Shown: positions 48,346 to 59,440, counted from the stretch's first letter. The stretch is DNA of 64,000 bases from Eucalyptus grandis (GCF_016545825.1 NC_052614.1:25686559-25750558), one strand, 5' to 3'. The notes: generated from the letters alone by a model not told the origin. Numbers and translations: made by a program.

Positions 48346-49440
48346 ACTACAAATATGTTCTTAGGGAAGTCTCGAAAAATATGCATGTGGTGTCTAGCTC
48401 TTTTCAATAGGCATTGACAGAAAATTAAATCGGATTCATGACCCAACACTAATCCGCATTGTAAAGTAACGATCAATGATTGTACCTTCTTGATTTTCAA
48501 GGGACCTCTTGTTTTAGTACTTGGCTTTTGGTGCCGGAGTTGCTTCTTTTCTCCGTAGGTGCAGTTGATTTTGTCTTCACAACTTTTCTTCAACGTTCCA
48601 GGGCTTGGGTATCTCTATGTTCGGTTTGAGTCCCTCGGTATTTCTCTTGTTATCGCTGCTGGTTACCGCGGACAAACCGTCTCCAGCTCTTCCTGTGTGG
48701 GACTTCCGTCTCGCGTGCGTCACGTGTTTAAGCAAACTTTGGACCTCAGCAACCATACCCATCATAAATTTCTCTCAAACCCGCCAGGGAAAAAAGAAAA
48801 TGGAAATTCTTATAGAACCTACGGGATAAAAGAAAAAGGAAATTTCGAATTAGGATCTAAAGTGAGACATTTTTCTTAAAATAAAATCTAGAGTGGACAT
48901 TATCTCATATAAGACCTAAAATAACCACTTTAGTCTCTAATAAGCTCTCGAGGTCACCGGTGATGAACGAGTCCACACATTTCATGTGCATCTTTCATGC
49001 ATCTTAAGTGGATTTTTTGTGAGATGCGTGTAAGATTCATGGGCTCGCTGCCCGATAAAGATTTGGTTGGCTAATGAGCTCAAGACCCTATTTGAGAGTT
49101 AACCCCAGGGCTTAACATGAGACAAGTTCCCTTTGGGCCCTTTTTTGATAAAATGGTCCAACTTCAAATCCTTCCTTGAAATTTGCCATCTTTTCTTCCT
49201 TCATCTTGCTTTTAATTGACCCGAGTTCCCTATAATTGCATTTGCCATTTTATGGAAAGAATCATGGTGACAATATTCTATGTTTTTCCTATTTGTCTTC
49301 TCTACAATTGCATTTGCCATTTTATGCAAAGAATCATGGTGACAATATTCTATGATTCTCTTATTTCTCTTCTCGAACTTTAATCTAGGAAGTGTGAACC
49401 CAAATGGCAAGACAAAATCGGATTCTCATGGTTTATATTG
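48346..49440. other. Intergenic upstream of gene C
   Basis: An open stretch at 48559-48879 has no recognisable domain. At 49215-49275 and 49305-49350 a block CAATTGCATTTGCCATTTTATG-AAAGAATC is repeated (about 85-bp period); similar DNA lies before gene B at 41205-41240. No gene is supported. Confidence 0.4.
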
Positions 49441-49451
49441 AGAAAGCATTT

Positions 49452-49530
49452 AATTACCTATCTTACCATAAGAAATTTATATATATATAAGGAGATCAAG
49501 TCCTCATAAGTTTGTGAGAATATCATTTGA
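49452..49530 (+). promoter_or_regulatory. Core promoter of gene C
   Basis: Aligned with D and E: a TTAATTACCTATCTTACCATAAG block, then TTTATATATATATAAGG (TATA, about 49477-49491), then TCAAGTCCTCATAAG. The ATG lies about 90 bp downstream of the TATA box. Confidence 0.6.
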
Positions 49531-49576
49531 AAAAAAAAGGGCACAAATTCAATTGAGAAATTTGAGCATCATTCAA

Positions 49577-50594
49577 ATGGCAACGCCTGTCAAGATTTTG
49601 ATCGCTATTTTAATTATGCTTTGCGTTGGCAAAGGTGAGGAAGTTGCCAGTCTGTTTTTTTATTTTTATTTTCTCTTAAGGAGAGACTTGACTCTTTCAT
49701 ATCTTTTTTCCTAGTGTGTTTTGGGGTGTTAAACTCTAGTTCCCAGTTTAGTTTTATTAGAATTCATTTCATTTCAATCGCTATCAGAAATTTCAATCTC
49801 CACTGAGAAAATTATTTCGCTGTAGATGCAGCAAGATTGTTTTTGTCCTTCCTCATTATACCAATGATCATAGATTTATCACAGAAACAACCATTCACCT
49901 CAGCCAAAAATATTGTAATCCTGTGGGTTTTTCCCTAAGTCTAACCATGTTTCAGGTCTTGATTGGATAAATCTAATAAAGTTGGTCCAGACAATATGTT
50001 CATTATAGGCTTCAATTAATATATACCGTGCTATTTAATATAAGAAAGTACAATACGGAAATCGAAAGCAGCACGACTATGATAAACATAGCCTTTCTTT
50101 TCTTGTGCTGAACTCTAGGATTTCTGATGAAAGATCACTGCAGCGCAATAGTAATCTGGATGTTTGATATATCTTATACGCTCGTTGCTCTTTCTTGATA
50201 CTATGCATGGTAAAATTTCATTCTCATGTGTGCTCTACAAGATTTAACATGTGAATTCAACCCTCCATTTTCAACGTGATGTGCAGGCAGTTGCCAGTGT
50301 TCTCCACAAGATATTGAGATTGTACAATCCAAAACAGGAGCCATTGTACAGCAGAAACCAGAGTGGAAGGTGACCATCGACAAGAAATGCGATTGCACGA
50401 TAGAGAACGTGAATTTAGTCTGCCCGGGCTTTCAGACCATCGAGCCCATCGACCCTTCAGTCCTGCAGATCCAGGGGGAGAAGTGTCTCCTCAAAGGCGG
50501 GCAAGCCATTACACAAGCGATCAGCTTTTCCTACGCATGGGACGACTCTTATTCATTCAAAATCGACCCCAATTTCACCGTCGCCTGCTCGTAA
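49577..50594 (+). CDS. TPD1-like small secreted cysteine-rich protein, gene C (intact)
   Basis: Two exons: 49577-49634 and 50287-50594, phase-1 GT-AG intron of 652 bp, giving 121 residues. The start at MATPVKILIAILIM is chosen because it aligns with the ATG of D and E. An upstream in-frame ATG at 49514 would put a charged stretch before the signal peptide. Exon 1 encodes the signal peptide. The mature part carries SCQCSP, KCDC, LVCPGF, EKCLL and a terminal VACS, with FSYAWDDSYSFKID before the end. This is the TPD1-like fold of extracellular signalling candidates. Among B-E this is the only copy with start, splice sites, frame and all conserved cysteines intact. Its 3' flank has two local tandem duplications. 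Confidence 0.88.
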
Positions 50595-50604
50595 GAGGCA
50601 AACG

Positions 50605-50745
50605 GATTAGTGTTGCATCAAAGGAAATGCCAAATAAGATCTCTTTGCTATGATCAGTTGTTTTCGTTATTGCTCAAGCGGATTAGTGTTTTATCAAAGG
50701 AAATGCCGAATAAGATCTCTTTGCTATGATCAGTTGTTTTTGTTA
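50605..50745. repeat. Tandem duplication of about 76 bp in the 3' flank of gene C
   Basis: The segment from CGGATTAGTGTT to CAGTTGTTTTCGTTATTGCT occurs twice in direct succession (50605 and 50681), with a few differences. D and E have it once. Confidence 0.8.
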
Positions 50746-50979
50746 TTGCTTTTCCATTACGATACTTTATTGTGCCGCGTTGATCAGATGGGAAAAATTT
50801 ACACAAGTTATTAGCATATTGCGCCTTGATGTAAAACCTGAGAACATTTTGTAGTACTGTGATGTCAGTGACGGACGTAGTTTAATGCTAGTGACTCAAG
50901 TTGTAAAAGCAAAGCACGACACCATGGTCTTTCTTTCTTCTACGGTCTCCTCAAAGTTCAATCTTCAGTAGATGAGAAG

Positions 50980-51163
50980 GCGAAGAGCATGACTTGTGAC
51001 TCAGTACATCAAACCAAATGACAGTAGGCGTAGACTAGGCTTTGATTGGCAATGCGATGCAATATTTTCACGCGAAGAGCATGACTTGTGACTCAGTACA
51101 TCAAACCAAATGACAGTAGGCGTAGACTAGGCTTTGATTGGCAATGCGATGCAATATTTTCAC
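50980..51163. repeat. Perfect 92-bp tandem duplication
   Basis: GCGAAGAGCATGACTTGTGA to CAATATTTTCAC is present at 50980-51071 and again at 51072-51163 without visible change. D has a single copy. It is therefore recent, or an assembly artefact. Confidence 0.85.
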
Positions 51164-51179
51164 GGCCTTCTTTTAATCG

Positions 51180-51440
51180 GTAAATAAGTCGAAACAGATG
51201 AACTGCAAACCAATGCCCAAATACTTGTGACGAAGACAGATCTCATCCTTTTTGGCAATCTGTCTGGTGCTGAGGATCTGTCAATAGTCAAGAGTCGATG
51301 ATGTTTTTGAGCGAGTAATTACCTCGATATATTTCCTTATTTACTCAGACAATGAACGTCCTTCCTGACCAAGATTTCCATATAAGTATGATGAATCACA
51401 TTCTATTCTATGTTAGTCAATCAGTAAACCTTGATAGTAT
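51180..51440 (-). pseudogene. Unrecognised conserved coding-like fragment, copy C
   Basis: This block recurs at 54965-55215 and, interrupted by a MULE-like element, at 58730-59440. Read on the minus strand, the last copy gives NLGPEGRLIVRAIKEIYRG, then QKHHRLLINDRSS, and beyond the transposon LGIDLQFTCFDLITK. Copies C and D have stops and indels in this reading. The constant position 3' of each TPD1-like gene suggests that a neighbouring gene, or piece of one, was duplicated along with it. I do not recognise the family. Confidence 0.35.
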
Positions 51441-51569
51441 CGTTATCAATTAGTGACTGTGAATGAATAGATGAATATCCAAGATGAACAACAAGAAGGT
51501 TCAGCTCAGTAGCCAGTTAAAAGCCTTCTTACTAAATCGTTACCTGCGAAGTTACTTTCAGATTTATCT

Positions 51570-51830
51570 CATGAGAGAGAGAGAGAGAGAGAGAGTCGCA
51601 AACAACACGTACTTGCCCAGGATGTTTTGGGCAAGAAGTATGTCTTCATTGAGAGAGGCAATATGTTTTTAGGTAAGTTACAACTCGAGGACTTTGATAC
51701 CTACAAGTCAAAGGATATCCATTTTCCTTCATTTGCAGCAATCGTTGGCGGATTCCTTTCTGCGATTCAATATTGTCGATTTGAAGGGAGACGACAAAAG
51801 ATAACCATGGATTTCACTCTTTAATGCAAT
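51570..51830 (+). pseudogene. Unrecognised two-exon-like fragment, copy C
   Basis: It reads VLGKKYVFIERGNMFL, then a possible intron (TTAG|GTAAGTTAC to TTTGCAG|CAATCG), then AIVGGFLSAIQYCRF. Copy D at 55395-55617 reads AIGGGLLSAIEYRRF. A third copy is in the opposite orientation at 59555-59735. The open reading across the putative splice sites suggests real exon ancestry, but I cannot name the protein. Confidence 0.35.
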
Positions 51831-52960
51831 TCCAGAGCATCGGTTCCCAAGTAGAGCATCCTTACATAGAACCAGCCAAATATTCTTAGATTTGCATTTA
51901 AACACATTAGTAGCATTTGATTATTTTATCATATTCAAAATATCATAAGAGATTTTCTCAACACATCCATTCACTTATTACATCTAAAGTATTATTGTGA
52001 ACCTGTATGTTTCTCCTTTTTGTTTCTCAAACTATGATCTAGGAATTGTGAGTGTAGAGGTAAGCAATTCCAAAATCCGTATAGATTTTACTTGAAATTT
52101 AAAACCTATCCTTTGAAATAAGCTCTTTAGAACCTAGAACTTACCCTACACACCTTGGAAATTGGTATCTACCCTATCACATATTTCAAAGTTTTCAAAG
52201 TCTACCCATGTTCTATTCGTATTATTAATTAAACCATTTCAATAAATCTCACTTTTAGTGACTATCACTTACTGCTACAATCTACTAACCAATAATCCCA
52301 ACTTATATTTAAACATACAAAGAATATAAAATAATAACAAAATAAAAGTCTCGGTCATAAAATGGAAAATCAAACTAGTGATTCCAAATTATATATTTAT
52401 TATTGGATGCCATGGAATATTGCAAAATTGCGCATAGAGATAGACCAAGAAAAACGCAAAAGCCTATTTCAAGTTTTAGGTTCCATATACATAAAACTTG
52501 GAATCTACCCATCAAAATAGATTATTCAATTTTTGAAATCTACAACCTATCCTACATACCTTAGAACCTAAAATCAAATAGGTTCCCATTGGTCCAATTC
52601 TCACATGTCAGATTCTACTCTAGAACTATACTCACCCCCAAGCCCAAATTGAAATTAAACCCCCCCCCCCAAAAAAATGAAAAACCTGGGCCATAAAGTT
52701 TGGCATTAATTTGAAAATCAATGGACCAGAATAACGGTGAGCAAGTACTATTATAAGTTCATTCCTCTTGACTGGATATCTAACCTTCACTGAAGAATTC
52801 ATTTTCTGTGGTCATCAAACTTGAGAATTATGAGGAACCATGCGTAGCACTGAATAGGGGACATTTTATTTGGCAGTTTTCATTATGTTAAATGCCATGG
52901 CAGTTTACCATGGCTTATGTTAAGTGAGCACTTAATTACCTGTCTTAACATAAGCAGGCT
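51831..52960. other. Intergenic between C and D
   Basis: AT-rich DNA that aligns in large part with 55640-56640 upstream of E. It contains the repeated phrases AACCTATCC, TACCTTAGAACTT and GGTTCCA-ATAC of an unclassified repeat. No gene. Confidence 0.45.
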
Positions 52961-53000
52961 TAAGTTGTATATATAAGTGCATCAACTCCTCATACTTGCC
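52932..53000 (+). promoter_or_regulatory. Core promoter of gene D
   Basis: TTAATTACCTGTCTTAACAT, then AAGCAGGCTTAAGTTGTATATATAAGTG with TATA at about 52968-52977, then TCAACTCCTCAT. Gene E has nearly the same sequence with TATACATAAG at the TATA position (about 56679). Confidence 0.6.
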
Positions 53001-53652
53001 AAAATATCATTTAAAATAAGGTAGAAATTCAGGTGAGAAATTTGATGATGGCGACCACTCTCAAGATTCTGATCCCTGCTTTTGTTATGCTTCTCGTTGG
53101 CAAAGGTAAGGGAATTCGCGGTCTTTCTTTTTTATCCTTTTTCTCTTAAGCAGAGATTTGACTCTTTCATTTTATTCTAGTGTGTTTTGGGGGGTTACAT
53201 TTCATTTTTTTTTTTTCAACCCGTATCAGAAATTTCAATCTCTACCGAGAAAATTATTTCCCCGTAGATGCAGCTAGATTGTTTTTGTCCACACTCATTG
53301 TACCAATGATCATAGATTTATCAGAGAAATAACCATTAACCTAGCCAAATATATCGCGAACCTTCTCTTGTGGGTTTTGCCCTAAGTCTAACCCTGTTTT
53401 AAGTTTCTATTGGATAAATCTAATTAAGTTAGTCTGGAAAATATGCTCATTATAGGCTTCAATTAATATATACTGTACTATTTGGTATAGGAAGGTACAT
53501 TGAAACAAGCACGAGTACAAGAAACATGGCCTTTCTTTTCTTGTAAGGATTTTCAATGAAAGATTACTTTAACGCATCGCTCTTTCTTAATACTATACGT
53601 GGTAAATTTCATTTTCATTTGTGCTCTATATGATTTAACATGTGAATTCAAC

Positions 53653-54221
53653 TGTGAGAAGCATGGTCTTAGAATCGATGATAGTTTGTAGTTTGATGAT
53701 GTGTACAAATCTATGCGTGTATGGTATAATTTGTAGATGATGAATAAGGGACAAGGTAGGATAATTTCACTAGTTGAATGAAATGGGTTTATCAATATAG
53801 TTGTAGGAGTATTGGTAGCTTCAATGGAGAAGTATAATGTCAAGGAGTTTATTCTTCAACTGCCCACAGCATTACATCTATTAGCATAAGAGGAAAATTG
53901 TTCAAAAAGTCCTAAACTTATGCCACTTTTGCCAATTTAGTTCTAAACTTTTTAAGAATTTTCCCATGAGCATGAGCCCCATCTATACATCAATTTCACC
54001 GACATTCTCCTGTCCAAGTGGTAAAAACATCCCCCACGTGTCTTCTTTTAACACATATTCTTTGAGAACTATCTAAGATTTTTCTACTCATGCTCTAGAG
54101 CTCTGTACGCTCTTCCTTTACTGCCTAAGGACTAGATTTTTTAGGATACTTCTGGACTTCTCGTCTTGTCGTGAGATTCAGAATACTAGAGAATATGGAA
54201 AATGGATCGCATTTTCCAACA
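53653..54221. mobile_element. Solo LTR in the intron of gene D
   Basis: It begins TGTGAG and ends TTTTCCAACA (TG..CA). It is flanked on both sides by TCAAC (53648-53652 and 54222-54226), a 5-bp target duplication. The intron of C reads GAATTCAACCCTCC without it. The same LTR is at the same place in E (57457-57958), so insertion preceded the D/E duplication. D has lost about 18 bp at its 5' end and gained a small inverted-repeat element (53891-53965). Confidence 0.75.
53891..53965. mobile_element. 75-bp miniature element related to MULE-like termini
   Basis: The left end AGGAAAATTGTTCAAAAAGT and the right end (reverse complement) GGGAAAATTCTTAAAAAGTT are inverted repeats that match the ends of the element at 41831-42806. 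E lacks this insertion. No coding capacity and almost no interior. Confidence 0.55.
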
Positions 54222-54964
54222 TCAACCCTCCACTTTCAACGGGATGTGCAGGCAATTGCCAGTGTTCTCCGCAAGATATTGAGATTGTGCAATCCAAGAC
54301 CGGAGCCATTGTACAGCGGAAACCAGAGTGGAAGGTGACCATCAGCAAGAATTACCTTTGCACGATACAGAACGTGAATTTGGTCTGCCCGGGCTTTCAG
54401 ACCATCGAGCCCATCAACCCTTCAGTCCTGCAGAAACAGGGGATAAGTGTCTCCTCAAGGGCGGGCAAGCCATTACACAAGCGATCAGCTTTTCCTACGC
54501 ACGGGACGACTCTTATCCATTCAAAATCGACCCCAATTTCACCGTCGCCTGCTCATAAGAGAAAAACGGATGAGTGTTGTTGTATCGAAGGAAATGCCGA
54601 ATAAGACCTCTTCGCTATGCTCAGTTGTTTTCGTTATTGCTTTCCCAACGAGACTTTACTGTGCCCCGTTGATCAGATGGCAAAAATTTACACAATTTAT
54701 TAGCATATTGCTCCTTGATGTGATACCTGAGAACATTTTGTAGTACTGCGATGTCAGTGACGGACGTAGTTTAATGCTAGTGACTCAAGTTGTAAAAGCA
54801 AAGCACGACACCGTGTTCTTTCTTTCTTCTACAGTCTCCTCAAGGTTCAATCTTCAGTAGATGAGAAAAGGCGAAGACCATGACTTGTGACTCAGTACAT
54901 CAAACCAAATGACAGTGCGAGGCGTAGACTAGGCTTTGATTGGCAATGCGATGCAATATTTTCA

Positions 54965-55215
54965 CGGCCTTCTTTTAATCGGTAAATAAGTAGAAACAGA
55001 TGAACTGCAAACCAATGCCCAAATACTTGTGACGAAGACAGATCTCATCCTTTTCGGCAATCTGTCTGGTGCTGAGGATCTGTCAATAGTCAAGAGTCGA
55101 TGATGTTTTTGAGCGAGTAATTACCTTGATATATTTCCTTATTTACTCAGACAATGAACGTCCTTCCTGACCAAGATTTCCATATAAGTATGATGAATCA
55201 CATTCTATGCTATGG
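54965..55215 (-). pseudogene. Unrecognised conserved coding-like fragment, copy D
   Basis: Second copy of the block described at 51180-51440, in the same orientation and nearly identical to it. Read on the minus strand it keeps parts of the ICFDL and GPEGR phrases but is not open throughout. Confidence 0.35.
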
Positions 55216-55394
55216 TAGTCAATCAGTAAACCTTGATAGTATCGTTATCAATTAGTGACTGTGAATGAATAGATGAATATCCATGATGAACGACAAGAAG
55301 GTTCAGCTCAGTAGCCAGTTAAAGCCTTCTTACTAAATCGTTACCTGCGAAGTTACTTTCAGATTTATCTCATGAGAGAAAGAGAGAGTCGCAA

Positions 55395-55617
55395 ACAACA
55401 CGTACTTGCCCAGGATGTTTTGGGCAAGAAGTATGTCTTCATTGAGAGAGGCAATATGTTCTTAGGTAAGTTACAACTCGAGGACTTTGATACTTACAAG
55501 TCAAAGGATATCCATTTTCCTTCATTTGCAGCAATCGGTGGCGGACTCCTTTCTGCGATTGAATATCGTCGATTTCAAGGGAGACCACAAAAGATAACCA
55601 TGGATTTCACTCTTTAA
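55395..55617 (+). pseudogene. Unrecognised two-exon-like fragment, copy D
   Basis: Second copy of 51570-51830: VLGKKYVFIERGNMFL, the same possible intron (about 55465-55530), then AIGGGLLSAIEYRRFQG and an ITMDFTL end at a TAA. Confidence 0.35.
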
Positions 55618-56640
55618 TGCAATTCCAGAGCATCGGTTCCCAAGTAGAGCATCCTTACATAGAACCAGTTAGATTTGCATTTAAACACATCAGTAGCATT
55701 TTATTTTATCATGCAAAGAATCATTGTGAACCTCGTATGTTTCTCCTTTTTGTCTTCTCAATCTATAATCTAGGAATTGAGAGTGTAGAGATGAGCGATT
55801 ACAAATTCTGTACAAATTCTACTTGGAATTTAAAACTTATCCCTTGAAATAAGTTCATTTTTTATAACCTACCTTACATACCTTAGAACTTGATATCTAC
55901 CCTATCACAGGTTTCAAAGTCTACTCATATTCTATTTGTATTATTAATTAAATCATTGTAGTGAATTATCATCTTTAATGACTATCACTGCTACTACAAT
56001 CCACTAACTAATAACCACAACTTATATTTAAACACATGAAGAATTTGAAATATTAACAAAGTAAAAGTGCCAGTTATAAAATGAAACTCAAACTAATGGT
56101 TCAAAATTATATATTCATCATTGGACACCATGAAATATCATAAGATCGTGCAAAGACATAGAACGAGAAAAATACAAACACTTGTTTCGAGTTCTAGGTT
56201 CCACCTACGTCAAACTTGGAATCTACCCATCAAAATAAATTCTCCAATTTTTTAAACCTACAACTTTAGAACTTAAAATTAGATAGGTTTCCATCAATCC
56301 AGTTCTCACGTTCCAAGTTTTACTTTGGAACTATGCTCACCCATGTATGAGCCCAAATTGAAATTAAACACCCCCCAAAAGAAAGAAAAAAAAAACCTAG
56401 GCCATAAATTTTGGCATTAATTAGAAAATTAATTGACCAAAATAACAGTGAGCAAATACTAGTATAAGTTCATTCCTCTTGACTGGATATCTAACCTTCA
56501 TTGGCGAATTCAATTATGTGGTCTTGCTGATCAAACTGGAGGATTCTGAGGAACCATGCGTAGCTAGGAGACATTTTATTTCGCAGTTTTCATGATGTTA
56601 AATGCCACGGCAGTTATACCATGGCTTATGTTAAGTGAGC
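55618..56640. other. Intergenic between D and E
   Basis: Paralogous to 51840-52920. AT-rich, with no gene. The core promoter of E lies at its end (56640-56700). Confidence 0.45.
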
Positions 56641-56755
56641 ACTTAATCACCTGTCTTAACATGAGCAGGCTTAAGTTTTATACATAAGTGGATCAACTCC
56701 TCATACTTGAGAAAATATCATCTAAATTAAGGCACAAATTCAGGTGAGAAATTTG

Positions 56756-58311
56756 ATGATGGCGACCACTCTCAAGATTCTGGTCCCTGCTTTTGCTATG
56801 CTCCTCGTTGGCAAAGGTAAGGGAACTCGCGGTAATTCGCGGTCTTTCTTTTTTATCTTTTTTTCTCTTAAGCAGAGACTTGACTCTTTTATTTTATTCT
56901 AGTGTGTTTTGGGGGGGTTAAACTCCAATTCCCAGTTTAATTTTATTGCTTTTCATTTATTTATTTTCAACTGGTATCAGAAATTTCGATCTCTTCTGAG
57001 AAAATTATTTCCCTGTAGATGCAGCTAGATTGTTTTTGTCCACACTCATCATACCAATGAATCAATGATCATAGGTTTATCAGAGAAATAATCATTCACT
57101 TCGCCAAAGATATCGCAAACCTTCTCTTGTTGGTTTTGCCCTATGTCTGACCATGTTGTAGGTTTCGATTGGATAAATCTAATAAAGTTAGTCTAGACAA
57201 TATGTTCATTATAGGCTTCAATTAATATATACTGAACTATTTGGTATAGGAAGGTATAATACGGATATCGAAACTAGCACGACTACGATAAACATGGCCT
57301 CTCTTTTCTTGTAAGGATTTTGATGAAAGATTACTTTAAGGCAAGAGTATGCTGGATCTTTTATATTTCTCGTACGCACGTCACTCTTTCTTAATAATAT
57401 ACATGACAAATTTCATTTTCATTTGTGCTCTATAAGATTTAACATGTGAATTCAACTGTCAAAATTTGATTGTACTTAGAAGCATTGATCTTAGAATCGA
57501 TGATAGTTTGTGATTTGATAATGTGTACAAGTCTATGTGTGTATGGTATAGTTTGTAAATGATGAACAAGTGACAAGGTAAGATAATTTCATTAGTTGGA
57601 CGAAATAATTTTATCAATACAGTTGTAGGAGTATTGGTGGCTTTGATGGAGAAGTATAATGTCAAGGAGTTTATTCTTCAACTGCCCACAGCATTACTTT
57701 ATGAGTATGAGCCCTATCTATAGATCAATTTCACCGACATTCTCCTGTAAAGTGGTAAAAAGCATTCCCTACGCGTCTTCTTTTAACACATACATTCTTT
57801 GACAATTATCTAAGATTTTTCTACTCATGCTCTAGAGCTCTCTACGCTCTTCCTTTACTGCCTAAGGACTAGATTTCTTAGGATACTTCTGGACTTCTCG
57901 TCTTGTCGTGAGATTCGGAATTCTAGAGAATGTGGAAAATGGATCCCATTTTCCAACATCAACCCTCCACTTTCAACGGGATGTGCAGGCAATTGCCAGT
58001 GTTCGCCGCAAGATATTGAGATCGTGCAATCCCAAACCGGAGCCATTGTACAGCGGAAACCAGAGTGGAACCTGACCATCAACAAGAACTGCCATTGCAC
58101 GATACTGAACGCAAGTCTAGTCTGCCCGGGCTTCCAGACCGTCGAGCCCATCGATCCTTCGGTCCTGTATATACAGGGGATGGGTGTCTCCTCAACGGTG
58201 GGCAAGCCATTACACAAGCAATCAGCTTTTCCTATGCGTGGGACGATTCTTACCCGTTCAAAATCGACCCCGGTTTCACTGTCGCCTGTTCGTAAGAGGA
58301 AAACAGATTAG
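56756..58311 (+). pseudogene. TPD1-like gene E, frameshifted in the domain exon
   Basis: Exon 1 is 56756-56816 (MMATTLKILVPAFAMLLVGK) and exon 2 starts at 57989 after a 1172-bp intron with a solo LTR. The domain is well kept: NCQCSP, KNCHCT, LVCPGF, and FQTVEPIDPSVLYIQG. Then four G instead of five shift the frame exactly as in D. As written it ends at 58311 after 127 residues, with a basic S/P/K-rich tail. The expected end (DGCLLNGGQAITQ to VACS) is present in the other frame up to 58295. Apart from this one base E looks like a good gene, so either the break is recent, or the tail is real, or the G run is miscounted. Confidence 0.7.
57457..57958. mobile_element. Solo LTR in the intron of gene E
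   Basis: 502 bp, starting TGTCAAAATTTG and ending TTTTCCAACA, flanked by TCAAC at 57452-57456 and 57959-57963. Orthologous to the insertion in D. It lacks the miniature insertion that D has. No internal retrotransposon sequence remains. Confidence 0.78.
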
Positions 58312-58729
58312 CGTCGGTGTATCGAAGGAAGTGCCGAATAAGAGCTTTTTGCTATGCTTAGATTTTTTCGTTATTGCTTTTCCATTACTAGACTTAGTTG
58401 TGCTCCGTTGATCAGATGGCAAAAATTTACACAATTTATTAGCATATTGCTCCTTGATGTAGTACCTGAGAACATTTTCTCGTGATGTGATGTCAATGAC
58501 GGACGTGGTTTAATGCTTGTGACACAAGTTGTGGATGCAATGCGCGACACCATTGTTTTTCTTTCTTCTACGATCTCCTCCGAGTGCAATCTTAAGTGGG
58601 TGAGAAATGGTGAAGAGCACGACTTGCGACTAGGTACTTTAAACGAAATGAGAGTGCAAGGTTGGTTCCTGGAGAGTAGGTTCTGATTGGGAGTTTGGCG
58701 TGATGTTGTCGCCACCTTCTTGTCATTTG

Positions 58730-59440
58730 GTAATTAGGTCGAAACAGGTGAACTGCAAATCGATGCCAAGACACTTGTGGTGAGAGAAAATTACTAAAAA
58801 AAGTCATCAATCTATTGTAATTTTTCAAATCAATCATAATTTTTATTTTTTTTTTTTGCCATTCAGTTTTAAATTTTTTTTGCATTTGTGTCAATTCAAT
58901 CTATTCAGTTGATTTTGGCTGGCTGGCGCTAATGTGGAGGACTCACCAGCCATTATGGGGGAGAGAAAAAGAAAAGTAAGAAGAAAAGGAAAATAAAAAA
59001 GAAAATAAAATTTTTAAATTAATTTTAAAAAATTGAAAAATAAAATTTAAAATTACCACGTTAGCATCGGTTGACCAATCAGCATCCACATCAATATGAG
59101 CCAATCAGATCCACATCAATGTGGGCCAACCAAAATTAGTTGAATGGACTGAATTAGTACAATTGTAAAAGATTTAGAACTGAATGGGCAAAAAAAAAAA
59201 AGTTTTAAGATCGATTTGGAAAAATTAAATAGATTTAAGACTTTTTAAATAATTTTTCCCTTGTGATGCAGATAGATCTCATCATTCTCGACAAGCCGTG
59301 TGTCGCTGAGGATCTATCATTAATCAAGAGCCGGTGATGTTTTTGAGCGACACGATTACCTCGATAGATTTCTTTAATAGCTCGGACAATCAAACGTCCT
59401 TCTGGACCAAGATTTCCATAAAAGTAGAATAAATCACATG
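58730..59440 (-). pseudogene. Unrecognised conserved coding-like fragment, copy E (split by transposon)
   Basis: Minus-strand reading from about 59430: YGNLGPEGRLIVRAIKEIYR, then HRLLINDRSSAT, then (beyond 58783-59261) a HKCLGIDLQFTCFDLITK segment. This is the clearest copy of a block found 3' of B, C, D and E. It may be the last exons of an unknown gene that once lay tail-to-tail with the TPD1-like genes. No start, no complete domain and no named family can be given. Confidence 0.4.
58783..59261. mobile_element. Old MULE-like non-autonomous element (479 bp)
   Basis: The degenerate inverted ends AGAGAAAATTACTAAAAAAAG and GGGAAAAATTATTTAAAAAG are relatives of the 41831-42806 element. The flanks are TTGTGGTG (58775-58782) and TTGTGATG (59262-59269), 7 of 8 identical. 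The paralogous position at C reads CTTGTGACGAAGACAGATCT without the insertion. Confidence 0.65.

Larger units (their letters stand above)
53045..54604 (+). pseudogene. TPD1-like gene D, frameshifted in the domain exon
   Basis: Exon 1 is 53045-53105 (MMATTLKILIPAFVMLLVGK, signal peptide) and exon 2 starts at 54252 after a 1146-bp intron. The reading matches C up to the FQTIEPINPSVLQKQG segment. Then a run of four G (five in C) shifts the frame by one base. As written the protein is 137 residues with a basic, serine-rich C-terminus ending at 54604. In the other frame the normal end (DKCLLKGGQAITQAISFSYA to VACS) is still readable to 54558. The first cysteine of the C-x-C pair is also changed (NYLC instead of KCDC), and W is R in YARDDSY. 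It is either a pseudogene or a protein with a new tail; it shares the deletion with E. Confidence 0.7.

Noticed and set aside
48559..48879. Two overlapping frames with a hydrophobic start
   Set aside because: One resembles a signal peptide, but there is no family resemblance, no paralog and no splice support.
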